Assembly: GCF_009760405.1 (NCBI RefSeq)
Contig: NZ_WRPP01000015.1
Coordinates: 1 to 64,000 of the forward strand
Length of the DNA: 64,000 nucleotides
From: Nocardia terrae
GTDB taxonomy: Bacteria; Actinomycetota; Actinomycetes; Mycobacteriales; Mycobacteriaceae
Direction: 5' to 3'
The number at the start of each line of letters is the position of its first letter. Positions within the stretch are counted from its first letter, which is position 1. The notes beneath the pieces were generated by a model. The model was not told the DNA's origin. It ran no database searches and saw only the letters and a list, made by a program, of their open reading frames with translations. Positions 1 to 8,259 of the stretch are shown here, piece after piece. The position numbers and the translations under genes were made by a program.

Positions 1-1
1 C

Positions 2-343
2 AAGGCACCAGGCGCGAAGGCTCCGGCCGAGGCTCCCGCTGCCGCTGAGGCTCCCGCGGAAGCCACCGCCGAGGCGGCGACGCCGACCGCCAAGCCGGGC
101 GGACTCGGCATGAAGGGCGGCCTCAAATCCCCCGGCGGCAAGGGCCTGCAGATGAAGAGCGCCGCCAAGGCACCGGGCGCGAAGACCGAAACCGCTTCCG
201 CCGCTGCGACTCCCATCGAAGCTGATGCCGCCACCGGCCAGACACCCGCGACTCCGGCCGCCAAGCCTGGCGGGCTGGCCATGAAGGGGGCTGTCAAGAA
301 GCCCGGCGCGCGGGCGGCGGTTGTGCAGGACTCACGTCCCTAA
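2..343 (+). CDS. Lys/Ala/Pro/Gly-rich repeat protein, C-terminal part (5' end outside window)
   Basis: The frame is open from base 2 and ends in TAA at 341-343, so only the last 113 codons are present. The sequence is low complexity and repetitive. A module of the form KPGGLxMKG followed by K-x-PG occurs twice (about 99-150 and 259-310), and KAPGAK occurs twice, with near-identical 18-nt DNA copies at 2-19 and 168-185. Acidic Ala/Glu/Pro linkers separate the basic modules. There is no membrane segment and no Cys. I do not recognise a family. It could be the disordered tail of a nucleic-acid-binding or cell-envelope protein. It ends before, and points towards, the prcA 3' end. Confidence 0.75.
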   Translation, partial: KAPGAKAPAEAPAAAEAPAEATAEAATPTAKPGGLGMKGGLKSPGGKGLQMKSAAKAPGAKTETASAAATPIEADAATGQTPATPAAKPGGLAMKGAVKKPGARAAVVQDSRP

Positions 344-621
344 TTCGGGTTCGAGCATCTCCAAAGGTGGGGCCTTGTGGGCTGATTGCCCCACCGATGC
401 TCGAGTTGCACTAGCGTGCGCAGAACAACGAGGAAGTGTGGGCACGTCGCCTGCCCTACCGGACTTGGGCTGACGCCAAGTTGAGAGCCATAACTCACCT
501 ACCAGCCCACAGACTGCACGCATCACCTTCTCGAGACAAAACACAAAGACAAAGACCCAAAACACCCTCCCTCCCCATCCCGACACGGCCCCGAATCCCC
601 AACACGCCGTGGCCCTTTCGT

Positions 622-678
622 CGAGTGGCACATTTTGGAGGGGTTATGTCCGGTTCGTCCGGAAAAATGTGCCACTCG
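622..678. repeat. 15-bp perfect inverted repeat with nested hairpin
   Basis: CGAGTGGCACATTTT (622-636) is perfectly repeated in inverse orientation at 664-678 across a 27-nt spacer. The spacer itself ends in a small stem, TCCGG-ttcgt-CCGGA (649-663), so the transcript could fold into a bipartite stem-loop. There is no T-run, so it does not look like an ordinary intrinsic terminator. A REP/MITE-like palindromic unit or an RNA-processing structure are alternatives. Confidence 0.7.
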
Positions 679-842
679 GCGTAAGGGTGGGGCTGGAACC
701 GGGCATCCACGCTGGGAGGCCAACGCGGTTCTGGCCTCGAGGAGGCTGGAACCGAGCTCGGGCTCCCGACCCAGTCAGCCCCCTCTCCCTGATCCAGGCG
801 TCTTTTGTCCTTTGGCACTTCCGCCCGAGACTCGAAATAGCA

Positions 843-881
843 AGGCCCCTTTGCACTCTCGCACGGAGTGCAAAGGGGCCT
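843..881 (-). terminator. Strong hairpin downstream of prcA
   Basis: A 16-bp perfect stem, AGGCCCCTTTGCACTC (843-858) with its complement (866-881), encloses a 7-nt loop. It lies 38 nt after the prcA stop and also faces the end of the convergent upstream unit, so it probably terminates the pup-prcB-prcA transcript and may be bidirectional. A true U-tract is lacking, as is common in actinobacteria. Confidence 0.75.
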
Positions 882-918
882 AATCCCGATTCGCGGGATC
901 TGCTTGCGCCGCTGCGGG

Positions 919-1689
919 TTACGACGGGTCGCCGCTGGACGGCTTCTCAGCCTCGGCCGCAGCCTTGGCGTTCGGCGCTTTGCCGGTCACCAGTTCCTGC
1001 AGGGTCGCGCCCTGAATCCGCCGGAACGCCCGCCGCGGACGCCCCTGCTCCAGAGTCGCCACCTCGAGCGACCCGGGGCTCAGGGTCCGGGACTTGTCCT
1101 TGTCCCCTTCGGGAACAGCCTTCTGCAGCGCGGCCACCGCCGTGGTGATGGCCGAATGCAGGTCGAGGCCGGGCTTGTAGGACGCCTTGAGGGCGGTGGT
1201 GATCGGGTCGGTGTTGCCGCCCATCACCACGAATTCCCGTTCGTCGACGATGGATCCGTCGAAATTGATGCGGTAGAGCACCGAATTCGAGGACTGCTCC
1301 GGGTATCCCACCTCCGCGACGCAGATCTCCACCTCATAAGGCTTGAGCTGGTCGGTGAAGATGGTGCCGAGGCTCTGCGCGTACAGGTTGGCCAGGAACC
1401 GCCCGGTCACGTCGCGGCGGTCGAACTGGTATCCGCGCAGGTCGGCCTGCAGGATTCCGCCGCGGCGCAGCGCCTCGAACTCGTTGTACTTGCCGACGGC
1501 GGCGAAGCCGACGCGGTCGTACAACTCACTGATCTTGTGGAGGGTGGCCGAGGGGTTCTCGGCCACGAACACCACGCCCTTGTCGTAGACCAGCACGACG
1601 ACCGACCGACCGCGCGCGATGCCCTTGCGCGCGAGTTCGGTCTTGTCGCGCATGATCTGTTCGGCGGACGCGTAATACGGCAGTGTCAT
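919..1689 (-). CDS. prcA: Proteasome alpha subunit PrcA
   Basis: This is the structural outer-ring subunit of the bacterial 20S proteasome, which degrades pupylated proteins delivered by Mpa in the cytoplasm. The 256-aa product starts MTLPYYASAEQIMRDK, the N-terminal segment that gates the pore. The usual alpha-subunit blocks follow (GRSVVVLVYDKGVVFVAEN near 27-45; VMGGNTDP near 155). The C-terminal 30 residues are Ala/Lys/Glu-rich and variable in the family. Its ATG overlaps the prcB stop by 4 nt (ATGA), which indicates translational coupling and fits the 1:1 stoichiometry of the rings. Confidence 0.97.
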   Translation of the reverse strand: MTLPYYASAEQIMRDKTELARKGIARGRSVVVLVYDKGVVFVAENPSATLHKISELYDRVGFAAVGKYNEFEALRRGGILQADLRGYQFDRRDVTGRFLANLYAQSLGTIFTDQLKPYEVEICVAEVGYPEQSSNSVLYRINFDGSIVDEREFVVMGGNTDPITTALKASYKPGLDLHSAITTAVAALQKAVPEGDKDKSRTLSPGSLEVATLEQGRPRRAFRRIQGATLQELVTGKAPNAKAAAEAEKPSSGDPS

Positions 1690-2546
1690 GCTTCGCCGAT
1701 CCCCTCTGCCGCCAGCGCGGCCCGCTCCTCCACCATGGCCCGGGTGATCTCCTTGAGCCGCTCCTCGGTGACTTCCTCGGAGCCCTCGGCGTCGATCACG
1801 ATCGCGGTCGGGTAGATGTTGCGCATCGTGTCCGGCCCACCGGTGGCGGTGTCGTCGTCGGCGGCGTCGAAGAGCGATTCGATCGCGATCCGCAACGCCC
1901 GATCCTGATTCAGGCCACGCGTGTAGGTCTTCTTCAGCGACGACTTGGCGAACAGTGAACCCGACCCCACCGCGGTGTACCCGAAGCGCTCCTCGCTGCG
2001 TCCGCCGACCACGTCGTAGGACACGATGCGCCCGGACTTGTCCGGGTCCTGCGCATCGGGGTCGAAGCCGACCAGCAGCGGCACCACCGCGAGGCCCTGC
2101 AGGGCCGCGGGGAGGTTGTCGCGCACCATCTTCGACAGCTTGTTGGACTTGCCGTCGAAGGTGAGGGGGACGCCCTCGATCTTCTCGTAGTACTCGAGCT
2201 CCACCGCGAACAGCCGGATCATCTCGATCGCCATGCCCGCGGTACCGGCGATGCCGGCCGCGGAGTAGGTGTCGGTGATGTACACCTTCTCGATGTCACG
2301 CTGTGCCAGCAGGTTGCCCTGGGTGGCGCGGCGGTCGCCGGCGATCAGCACACCGCCGCGGTAGCTGACCGCGACGATGGTGGTGCCGTGCGGAGCGATA
2401 TCGGACGGCACGCCCGGATTGGGGTGCGTGCCGTTCGATCCGATTCCGTTGCCGGGCAACAATTCCGGTGCGTGGAGACGCAGGTACTCGGAGAAAGAGG
2501 ATTGGGCGAACCCCAACTGGAGCCGCAGGGGGTCACCTTGGGTCAC
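1686..2546 (-). CDS. prcB: Proteasome beta subunit PrcB (catalytic, with propeptide)
   Basis: This is the catalytic inner-ring subunit of the 20S proteasome. I chose the GTG at 2544-2546, which overlaps the pup TGA (GTGA) and gives 286 aa. The same frame is open to 2825 but would run through all of pup. Residues 1-54 form the propeptide. Autocleavage is expected between Gly54 and Thr55 in DIAPHG|TTIVAVSYRGG, exposing Thr55 as the N-terminal nucleophile. Downstream blocks GDRRATQGNLLAQRDIEK and GIAGTAGMAIEM are typical. The propeptide is close in length to that of M. tuberculosis PrcB. It is cotranscribed with pup and prcA. Confidence 0.97.
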   Translation of the reverse strand: MTQGDPLRLQLGFAQSSFSEYLRLHAPELLPGNGIGSNGTHPNPGVPSDIAPHGTTIVAVSYRGGVLIAGDRRATQGNLLAQRDIEKVYITDTYSAAGIAGTAGMAIEMIRLFAVELEYYEKIEGVPLTFDGKSNKLSKMVRDNLPAALQGLAVVPLLVGFDPDAQDPDKSGRIVSYDVVGGRSEERFGYTAVGSGSLFAKSSLKKTYTRGLNQDRALRIAIESLFDAADDDTATGGPDTMRNIYPTAIVIDAEGSEEVTEERLKEITRAMVEERAALAAEGIGEA

Positions 2547-2737
2547 TGGCCGCCCTTCTGAACGTACGCACGGACGAAGTCCTCCGCGTTCTCCTCGAGC
2601 ACGTCGTCGATCTCGTCGAGCAGGTCGTCGGTTTCCTCCGCCAGCTTCTCGCGACGCTCCTGTCCCGCCCCGCCGTCGCCGACCGGGCCCTCGTCCTCGT
2701 CGCCGCCACCGGCGCGCTTGGTCTGCTCTTGTGCCAT
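2543..2737 (-). CDS. pup: Prokaryotic ubiquitin-like protein Pup
   Basis: The small modifier protein, 64 aa, is attached to lysines of substrates by PafA and recognised by the Mpa coiled coil. The sequence is acidic, with the central helix-prone stretch RREKLAEETDDLLDEIDDVL that binds Mpa, and ends YVQKGGQ. The C-terminal Gln rather than Glu means it must be deamidated by Dop before conjugation. A good ribosome site (GAGGTCGG) lies upstream of the ATG. It is the first gene of pup-prcB-prcA. The ligase gene pafA is not in this window. Confidence 0.97.
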   Translation of the reverse strand: MAQEQTKRAGGGDEDEGPVGDGGAGQERREKLAEETDDLLDEIDDVLEENAEDFVRAYVQKGGQ

Positions 2738-2890
2738 AGCAGCCGACCTCCTCTGTGATCATCGGCGAGCACCGGAGAAGATCCGATGCTCGTCCCCCAA
2801 CACTACCCACCGCCACCGAGAACATGCCGGATTAAACGCCATTGTGCTGTGCCCGCGATCTCCTGGATGCCATGTCATGGACATGAAAAA

Positions 2891-2918
2891 GGGGTACGCG
2901 GTTTGCTCCGCGTACCCC
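2891..2918 (-). terminator. Intrinsic terminator of dop
   Basis: An 11-bp GC-rich stem, GGGGTACGCGG / CCGCGTACCCC, encloses a 6-nt loop and on the minus strand is followed by TTTTT. It lies 14 nt after the dop stop. This is a textbook Rho-independent terminator. It separates dop from pup, so pup-prcB-prcA should have its own promoter between 2738 and about 2880. Confidence 0.9.
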
Positions 2919-2931
2919 TCTTCCGGGACTA

Positions 2932-4431
2932 CTAGTGAGTCAGTTGCTGCACCAGCTCCGAGGCGGTGTGCACGCCGTCCAGGAGTTTGCCGACGTGGGA
3001 CTTGGTACCGCGGCGCGGTTCCAGGGTCGGGATGCGGACCAGGGAGTCGCCGCCGAGGTCGAAGATGACCGAATCCCAGCTGGCCGCCGCGATATCCGCG
3101 CCGAAGCGGCGCAGGCACTCGCCGCGGAAGTAGGCGCGGGTGTCGGTGGGCGGGTTGGTCATGGCGTCCATCACCTGCTGCTCGGAGACCAGGCGCTGCA
3201 TGGAGCCGCGGGCCACCAGGCGGTTGTAGAGGCCCTTGTCCAGGCGGACGTCGGAGTACTGCAGGTCGACCAGATGCAGTTTCGGGGCCGCCCAGGACAG
3301 GCCCTCGCGGTTGCGCATGCCTTCCAGCAGGCGCAGTTTGGCGGTCCAGTCGAGCAGGTCGGCGGTTTCGAGGGGGTCGCGCTCGAGCAGGTCGAGCACA
3401 TGGGCCCACTTCTCGATGACGTCCTTGGCCCGCGGGTCGTCGTTGCCGATGCGGTCCATGAACTTCTCGACCCGGTCGAGGTAGATGCGTTGCAGCGCAA
3501 GGCCGGTCAGTTCGCGGCCATCGGAGAGGGCGACGGCGGCCCGCAGCGTCGGGTCGTGGCTGATGGTGTGCACGGCCGTGACGGGGCGGGCCAGCTGCAG
3601 ATCCGACAGGTCCTCGCCGGCCTCGATCAGGTCGAGCACCAGGGCGGTGGTGCCGACCTTGAGGTAGGTGGACCATTCGGCCAGGTTGGCGTCGCCGATG
3701 ATGACGTGCAGGCGGCGGTACTTGTCGGCGTCGGCGTGCGGCTCGTCGCGGGTGTTGATGATGCCGCGCTTGAGGGTGGTCTCGAGGCCGACCTCGACCT
3801 CGATGTAGTCCGCGCGCTGGGACAGCTGGAAGCCGGGCGTATCGCCGGACTGCCCGATCCCGACACGGCCGGAACCGCAGATCACCTGGCGCGACGCGAA
3901 AAACGGCGTCAGCCCGAGAATGATCTGGTTGAACGGGGTTTCACGGCTCATGAGGTAGTTCTCGTGGGTGCCGTAGGAGGCGCCCTTGCCGTCGACGTTG
4001 TTCTTGTACAGCTGCATGCGCGCCGCGCCGGGCACGCTCGAGGCGTAGCGCGCCGCGGCCTCCATGACGCGTTCTCCGGCCTTGTCCCAGATGACCGCGT
4101 CGAGCGGGTCGGTGACCTCGGGCGCGGAGTACTCCGGGTGGGCGTGGTCGACGTAGAGGCGAGCCCCGTTGGTGAGGATCATGTTCGCCGCCCCGACCTC
4201 GTCGGCATCGATCACCGGCGCGGGCCCGTTGAGCCTGCCGAGATCGAAACCGCGCGCGTCGCGCAACGGCGATTCCACCTCGTAGTCCCAGCGTGTGCGC
4301 TTGGCGCGCGGCACGCCCTCGGCCGCGGCGTAGGCGAGCACCGCCTGGGTCGACGTGAGAATCGGGTTGGCCGACGGCTCGGTAGGCGTCGAAATGCCGT
4401 ACTCGACCTCGATTCCGATGATGCGCTGCAT
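2932..4431 (-). CDS. dop: Pup deamidase/depupylase Dop
   Basis: The 499-aa enzyme of the carboxylate-amine/glutamine synthetase-like fold converts the C-terminal Gln of Pup to Glu and also removes Pup from substrates. It starts MQRIIGIEVEYGI, placing the metal-binding glutamates at E8 and E10. The catalytic aspartate lies at D95 in YVDHAHPEYSAPEV, and the C-terminal block DLGGDSLVRIP is typical. The full length matches the family. It is transcribed from the 4432-4554 gap and ends at its own terminator. In mycobacteria mpa lies close upstream; here it is about 38 kb away. Confidence 0.96.
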   Translation of the reverse strand: MQRIIGIEVEYGISTPTEPSANPILTSTQAVLAYAAAEGVPRAKRTRWDYEVESPLRDARGFDLGRLNGPAPVIDADEVGAANMILTNGARLYVDHAHPEYSAPEVTDPLDAVIWDKAGERVMEAAARYASSVPGAARMQLYKNNVDGKGASYGTHENYLMSRETPFNQIILGLTPFFASRQVICGSGRVGIGQSGDTPGFQLSQRADYIEVEVGLETTLKRGIINTRDEPHADADKYRRLHVIIGDANLAEWSTYLKVGTTALVLDLIEAGEDLSDLQLARPVTAVHTISHDPTLRAAVALSDGRELTGLALQRIYLDRVEKFMDRIGNDDPRAKDVIEKWAHVLDLLERDPLETADLLDWTAKLRLLEGMRNREGLSWAAPKLHLVDLQYSDVRLDKGLYNRLVARGSMQRLVSEQQVMDAMTNPPTDTRAYFRGECLRRFGADIAAASWDSVIFDLGGDSLVRIPTLEPRRGTKSHVGKLLDGVHTASELVQQLTH

Positions 4432-4554
4432 GGGTTCGAGCCTAGGCGAAGGACACGCCGTGACGCGGGTGGACTGTCCGGGTTCGGGTCATTCGCGAGT
4501 CGTACACCCGGTCGTCCTCGCGGGCGATCCGAATGACGCAGGGGCGACGACACA

Positions 4555-5787
4555 ATGATCGGCATGGTCGATCCGGCTTCCGCTCCGCGCCCCGCGCCCC
4601 TGGTCACGACGGTCGCCGACGACCCGAATCCCGTTTCCACGCAGCCTCGTTCGGGGCGGTTACCCGCGCTGGACGTGCTGCGCGGCATCGCCATTCTGGG
4701 CACGCTCGGCACCAATATCTGGATCTTCACCAATGCCGAAGGGCTGCTCGGATATATCACGCGCAGTGACGAACCGCACGGCATGTGGTTGTGGACCGAG
4801 CGGTTGCTGCAACAACTGGCACAAGGGAAGTTCCTCGGACTGCTCACCATCATGTTCGGCATCGGGCTGGCTATCCAGCAGCGATCGGCGGTGCGCGGCG
4901 GGCGGGCCTGGCCGGGCGGATATCCGGTGCGGGCGGGGCTGCTGCTGCTGGACGGACTGGTCAACTTCTTCTTCGTCGCCGAATTCGACGTGCTCATGGG
5001 ATACGCGCTCACCGGACTGGTGGTGGCGTTCATCCTGGCGACGAGCCAGCGGGCCCAGCGACGCTGGCTGATCGCGGCGGCGAGCATCCACCTGACGATG
5101 CTCTCGCTGATCGCGGTGGCGATCACCGTCGCACCCGACAGCGATTCCGGCGGCCACCAGCCCTTGGATCCGAATCCCTATGCGGACGGCTCGTTCTGGG
5201 ATCTGGTGGCGTTCCGCTGGGATCACATCCTGCTGTTCCGGCTCGAACCCGTCTTCATCTTCCCGATGTCGATCGCCCTGTTCCTGCTGGGCGCACGCCT
5301 GTTCCGGGCCGGAATCTTCGAGGTCGAGGGCGCGCGGATCCGCAAGCGGCTCATGGTGATCGGCCTCGCCATCGCGGCGCCCCTCGACCTGGTGCTGGGC
5401 ATGGCCGGCGGCGATCTCATCCTGCTCACCCGCTACGGCACCGCGCCCGTCGTCTCGCTGGGCCTGCTCGCCCTGGTCGCCGAGGTCTACGCCCACCGTC
5501 CCGGTCCGGGCTGGGTGGGCCGCCGCTTCGGCGAGGTCGGCCGAATGGCGTTGAGCTGCTACATCCTTCAGAACCTGGTGGCGGGATTGCTGTGCTACGG
5601 CTGGGGTCTGGGCCTGGCGGGCCTGGTCTCGGCCAATTCCCGGGTGCCGTTCACCGTCGGGATCTATGTGCTGGTGTGCCCGCTGATGCTGATGTTCGCG
5701 CACTTCTGGCTGCGGCGCGTCGATCGCGGCCCGGTGGAGTGGCTGTGGAATCGCAGCTATCGCGCCCTGACCGGCGCGGGACGTTGA
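4555..5787 (+). CDS. DUF418 (YeiB-type) integral membrane protein
   Basis: This 410-aa protein carries the DUF418 hallmark near its N-terminus (LPALDVLRGIAILGTLGTNIW, about residues 37-57), a run of hydrophobic helices, and the C-terminal signature GEVGRMALSCYILQN, followed by a last helix and the basic end RRVDRGPVEWLWN. The family is broad and its biochemical role is not established. Some members resemble acyltransferase-type membrane proteins, and roles in envelope or transport functions have been proposed. ATG codons at 4555 and 4564 are both possible starts. It is divergent from dop and convergent with the next gene, 4 bp away. Confidence 0.85.
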   Translation: MIGMVDPASAPRPAPLVTTVADDPNPVSTQPRSGRLPALDVLRGIAILGTLGTNIWIFTNAEGLLGYITRSDEPHGMWLWTERLLQQLAQGKFLGLLTIMFGIGLAIQQRSAVRGGRAWPGGYPVRAGLLLLDGLVNFFFVAEFDVLMGYALTGLVVAFILATSQRAQRRWLIAAASIHLTMLSLIAVAITVAPDSDSGGHQPLDPNPYADGSFWDLVAFRWDHILLFRLEPVFIFPMSIALFLLGARLFRAGIFEVEGARIRKRLMVIGLAIAAPLDLVLGMAGGDLILLTRYGTAPVVSLGLLALVAEVYAHRPGPGWVGRRFGEVGRMALSCYILQNLVAGLLCYGWGLGLAGLVSANSRVPFTVGIYVLVCPLMLMFAHFWLRRVDRGPVEWLWNRSYRALTGAGR

Positions 5788-5791
5788 CGGT

Positions 5792-6121
5792 CTATCTCAC
5801 CCAGTCGATGGAGCGCAGGTAGGGCGACTGTCCGCCGAGGCAGCCCGAGAGCCGGAAGACGGTGTGCGCCGGGACGATATCGGCGAAATCCTCGGTGCTC
5901 GAATTGCCGCCCCCGTCGGAGTCGCCGTACTCGCACTGCATGGAGCCCGAGATCGCGTAGTCCTGATCGGTGTCGTTGCGGCAGTCGAGCACATCGCAGT
6001 GCAGGCCGTCCGGCAGCTCGACATCCGCGGCGGCGAGCGGGGCGGCCACGACCGTGAGAGCGCAGCCGATACCGGCCAGCACGGTGGTGCGGATCAGCGC
6101 CGCGCCCAGGGATTCACGCAC
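5792..6121 (-). CDS. Small secreted protein, unknown function
   Basis: The 109-aa protein has a Sec signal peptide: a positively charged start, the hydrophobic core TVLAGIGCALTVVAAPL, and a likely cleavage site after LAAA near residue 33. The mature part is about 76 residues, acidic, with four cysteines (two in CDVLDC, one in MQCEYG, one in SGCLGG) that could form two disulfides. No domain is recognised. It resembles the many short exported proteins of Nocardia and Rhodococcus. It stands alone between a convergent DUF418 gene and a codirectional TetR gene ending 18 bp upstream of its start. Confidence 0.7.
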   Translation of the reverse strand: MRESLGAALIRTTVLAGIGCALTVVAAPLAAADVELPDGLHCDVLDCRNDTDQDYAISGSMQCEYGDSDGGGNSSTEDFADIVPAHTVFRLSGCLGGQSPYLRSIDWVR

Positions 6122-6138
6122 GCGACCTCCATCCGGGA

Positions 6139-6912
6139 CTACAGGTCGGCGACCACCGTAGCAACTCCCGCCGGGCTGCGCGGGCTCAGCTGCGCGCGGG
6201 CCATCAGCTCGCTCACCACGGTGTCGCGGGTGAGCGGCACATCCAGGCTGCGGGCGTTGCCCTCGAGCAGCGCCAGGACCGATTCGGTGAGGATGCCCTC
6301 GACTTGCTCGGAGGTGAGGGTGGGGGCGGCACGCCAGCTGTTGACCACGCCGTCGACGAACCCGACGGTGCCGAAGGCCATGGGGCGGGCGCGGTTCCGG
6401 TCGATGCCGAAGCGCTGCAGGGTGTCGGCGAACAGGTCGGCCAGCTGGCCGCCGATCCGGTCGCGGGCACCGGCCAGGACGGTCGCGGAGTCGCCGTGCG
6501 GGTCGGCGGCGGCGAGGAAGCGGTGCAGGTGCGGGTGGCGTTCCACCCAGCCGACATAGGTGCCGACCGCGCCGCGCACCAGCTCGCGGACGGTGCCGTC
6601 GGGGTGCAGGCGCGGAAGCAGTTCGGCCATCAGCGATTCCACGATGTGGCGGCGGATGGCGTCGTCGAGGTCGGCGCGACCGTCGAAGTGCCGGTAGACG
6701 ACCGGGCGCGGGACGTGCAGGCGGTCGGCGATCTGCTGGACGGAGATCTCGGTGCCGTTCTCCTCGATGACGGCCAGCGCGGCGTCGAGCATCTCGGCGC
6801 GGCGGCGGGCCTTGTGGCCGTCCCAGCGGGTACTGCGGCCGTCCGCGGCGGATTCTCGGTGCCCAGGAGTCGCCTGCGAGGGTCTGCGTCGGGTGCCGGT
6901 CACTCGCCTCAC
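6139..6912 (-). CDS. TetR-family regulator of the adjacent diiron oxygenase locus
   Basis: This is a TetR-type repressor of about 257 aa. The helix-turn-helix segment reads SVQQIADRLHVPRPVVYRHF, and the C-terminal ligand domain has the usual helices. The frame is open to 7032, but that would overlap the divergent gene. GTG at 6910-6912 has GAGG 8 nt upstream and is preferred; GTG at 6903 is the alternative. It is divergent from an AurF-type oxygenase, and an imperfect dyad sits between them, so it probably represses that operon and itself. The N-terminal 35 residues before the HTH are rather long and basic. Confidence 0.85.
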   Translation of the reverse strand: MRRVTGTRRRPSQATPGHRESAADGRSTRWDGHKARRRAEMLDAALAVIEENGTEISVQQIADRLHVPRPVVYRHFDGRADLDDAIRRHIVESLMAELLPRLHPDGTVRELVRGAVGTYVGWVERHPHLHRFLAAADPHGDSATVLAGARDRIGGQLADLFADTLQRFGIDRNRARPMAFGTVGFVDGVVNSWRAAPTLTSEQVEGILTESVLALLEGNARSLDVPLTRDTVVSELMARAQLSPRSPAGVATVVADL

Positions 6913-6943
6913 GATACTCACCTCATCGTTGACCGAGACAGCA

Positions 6944-6967
6944 TGTACCACTAATCTGAGTGTAACA
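6944..6967. promoter_or_regulatory. Candidate TetR operator
   Basis: The imperfect dyad TGTACCACT-N6-AGTGTAACA matches at 7 of 9 positions between half-sites. It lies in the 85-bp gap between the divergent regulator and oxygenase genes, where a TetR dimer would be expected to bind. This is inference from symmetry and position only. Confidence 0.5.
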
Positions 6968-6997
6968 GCCTGTATCAGTAAAGAGTCAGGAGCTGTC

Positions 6998-7918
6998 ATG
7001 GGCGACAACGCTGTCACCAGCCCGACACCCACCGCACTCTCCCCGCGCGAGTCCTTCGCCCAGCGTTTGCTGACCGGATCGGTGAAGAAGTCCTACGACC
7101 CCGTGGTCGACCTGGACTGGGATGCGCCACTGGATCCGGACAAGCTCTTTCTGCCACCGGAGGTCATCTCGCTCTACGGCACACCGCTGTGGGAGGCGAT
7201 GACACCCGAGCAGCGGCGCGACCTGTCCCGCGAGGAACTGGCCAATGTGCTCTCGGTGGGCATCTGGTTCGAGAACCTGCTCAACCGGCTGCTGCTGCGC
7301 GAGCTCATGGCGAGCGATCCGACCTCGCGGCACGCGCACTACACGCTCACCGAGATGGGCGACGAATGCCGGCACATGATGATGTTCGGCAAGCTCATCG
7401 ACCGCATCGAGTCGCGGCCCTACTGGCCCAATCGATTCGAACGCTGGACGATCGCCTCGCTGCAACTGTTCCTGCAGGGCTCCATGGTGTGGGTCGGGGC
7501 GCTGGTGGGCGAGGAGATCTTCGACGCCATCCAGCGCCGCACGCTCGAGGATCCGCAACTGCAGCCATTGGTGGCGCGCGCCATGCGGATTCACGTCACC
7601 GAGGAGGCGCGGCACATCGGGTTCGCGCGAGATGCCCTGGCACACCGGGTGCCGACCATGTCCAGGGCCGAAATGCGGTACACGCGACTGTGTGTCGCGG
7701 TGGCCGCTCCCCTGTTCGTGTACCTGATGACCAACTGGCACATGTACGCGCGGGCGGGCATCGAGGACGGGCGGGCGGCGCGGAAGATGGCGCGCGCCAA
7801 TCCGCATTCGCGGCGGGCACTCGGGCTCGGGGCCGCCAATCTCGGTGCGTTCCTGGACAAACAGGGGCTGATCGGGCCCATCGGCAAGCGCATCTGGCGG
7901 CGGCGAGGGCTGCTGTGA
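6998..7918 (+). CDS. AurF-type diiron oxygenase
   Basis: This 306-aa protein belongs to the AurF/p-aminobenzoate N-oxygenase-like diiron family. It has the helical metal-ligand motifs EMGDECRHMMMFG and HVTEEARHIGFAR (E-x2-H patterns), plus an upstream helix with ENLLNRLLLREL. Such enzymes activate O2 at a diiron centre to oxidise amines or hydrocarbons; the substrate here cannot be read from sequence. The start ATG follows AGGAGCTGTC. It is translationally coupled to the DUF4873 gene (GTGA overlap), a frequent neighbour in actinobacteria, and probably controlled by the divergent TetR protein. Confidence 0.8.
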   Translation: MGDNAVTSPTPTALSPRESFAQRLLTGSVKKSYDPVVDLDWDAPLDPDKLFLPPEVISLYGTPLWEAMTPEQRRDLSREELANVLSVGIWFENLLNRLLLRELMASDPTSRHAHYTLTEMGDECRHMMMFGKLIDRIESRPYWPNRFERWTIASLQLFLQGSMVWVGALVGEEIFDAIQRRTLEDPQLQPLVARAMRIHVTEEARHIGFARDALAHRVPTMSRAEMRYTRLCVAVAAPLFVYLMTNWHMYARAGIEDGRAARKMARANPHSRRALGLGAANLGAFLDKQGLIGPIGKRIWRRRGLL

Positions 7919-8253
7919 GGTTCCGGCGCACCCGGCGCGCGACCGAGCCACGGGAAGAACTCACCGATCCCGAACCGGCACCGGACTATTCGGGGCCCGC
8001 GCTGCTGGACGCGCCGGGCGCCGAGGTGGCGGTGCGGGTGGCACTGACCGGGCATCTCGACCCGACCGACGGCCAATTCCACTGGTACGGACGAATTTCC
8101 GAGGACGGTGGCGCGGAACTTCCGGAACCCGGCCGGGGGCAGGTCTTCCTCACCGTTCCCGGCGGGGCCCCCGCGCCCGGCGTGCTCCAGGAACGCGATC
8201 CATGGGGGAATCTGCGCATCACCGGGATCGGCGCGCCGCCGTTTCCGCTGTGA
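7915..8253 (+). CDS. DUF4873 domain protein
   Basis: This 112-aa protein starts at a GTG that overlaps the oxygenase stop (GTGA). The body has the DUF4873 pattern: YSGPALLDAPGAEVAVRVALTGHLDP, then FHWYGRI and a closing NLRITGIGAPPFPL. This domain is also found fused to flavin monooxygenases and often sits next to AurF-like oxygenases in Nocardia and mycobacteria. It may act as a small partner or specificity domain, but no activity is established. The basic, Arg-rich N-terminus (RFRRTRRA) is variable. Confidence 0.75.
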   Translation: MRFRRTRRATEPREELTDPEPAPDYSGPALLDAPGAEVAVRVALTGHLDPTDGQFHWYGRISEDGGAELPEPGRGQVFLTVPGGAPAPGVLQERDPWGNLRITGIGAPPFPL

Positions 8254-8259
8254 GCCGGA

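Larger units (their letters stand above)
344..918. other. Intergenic region without a convincing gene
   Basis: This 575-bp gap lies between the repeat protein and the convergent prcA. Short ORFs on both strands lack a ribosome-binding site and recognisable protein features. It contains a long inverted repeat at 622-678 and a strong hairpin at 843-881. Bases 530-610 are A/C-rich, unlike the coding sequence on either side. Confidence 0.6.

Noticed and set aside
436..684. Short ORF of 82 codons in the gap before prcA
   Set aside because: No ribosome site or recognisable protein features; it runs through the inverted repeat at 622-678.
2547..2825. Open frame that would extend prcB upstream
   Set aside because: It overlaps all of pup in another frame; the GTG overlapping the pup stop gives the normal PrcB propeptide.
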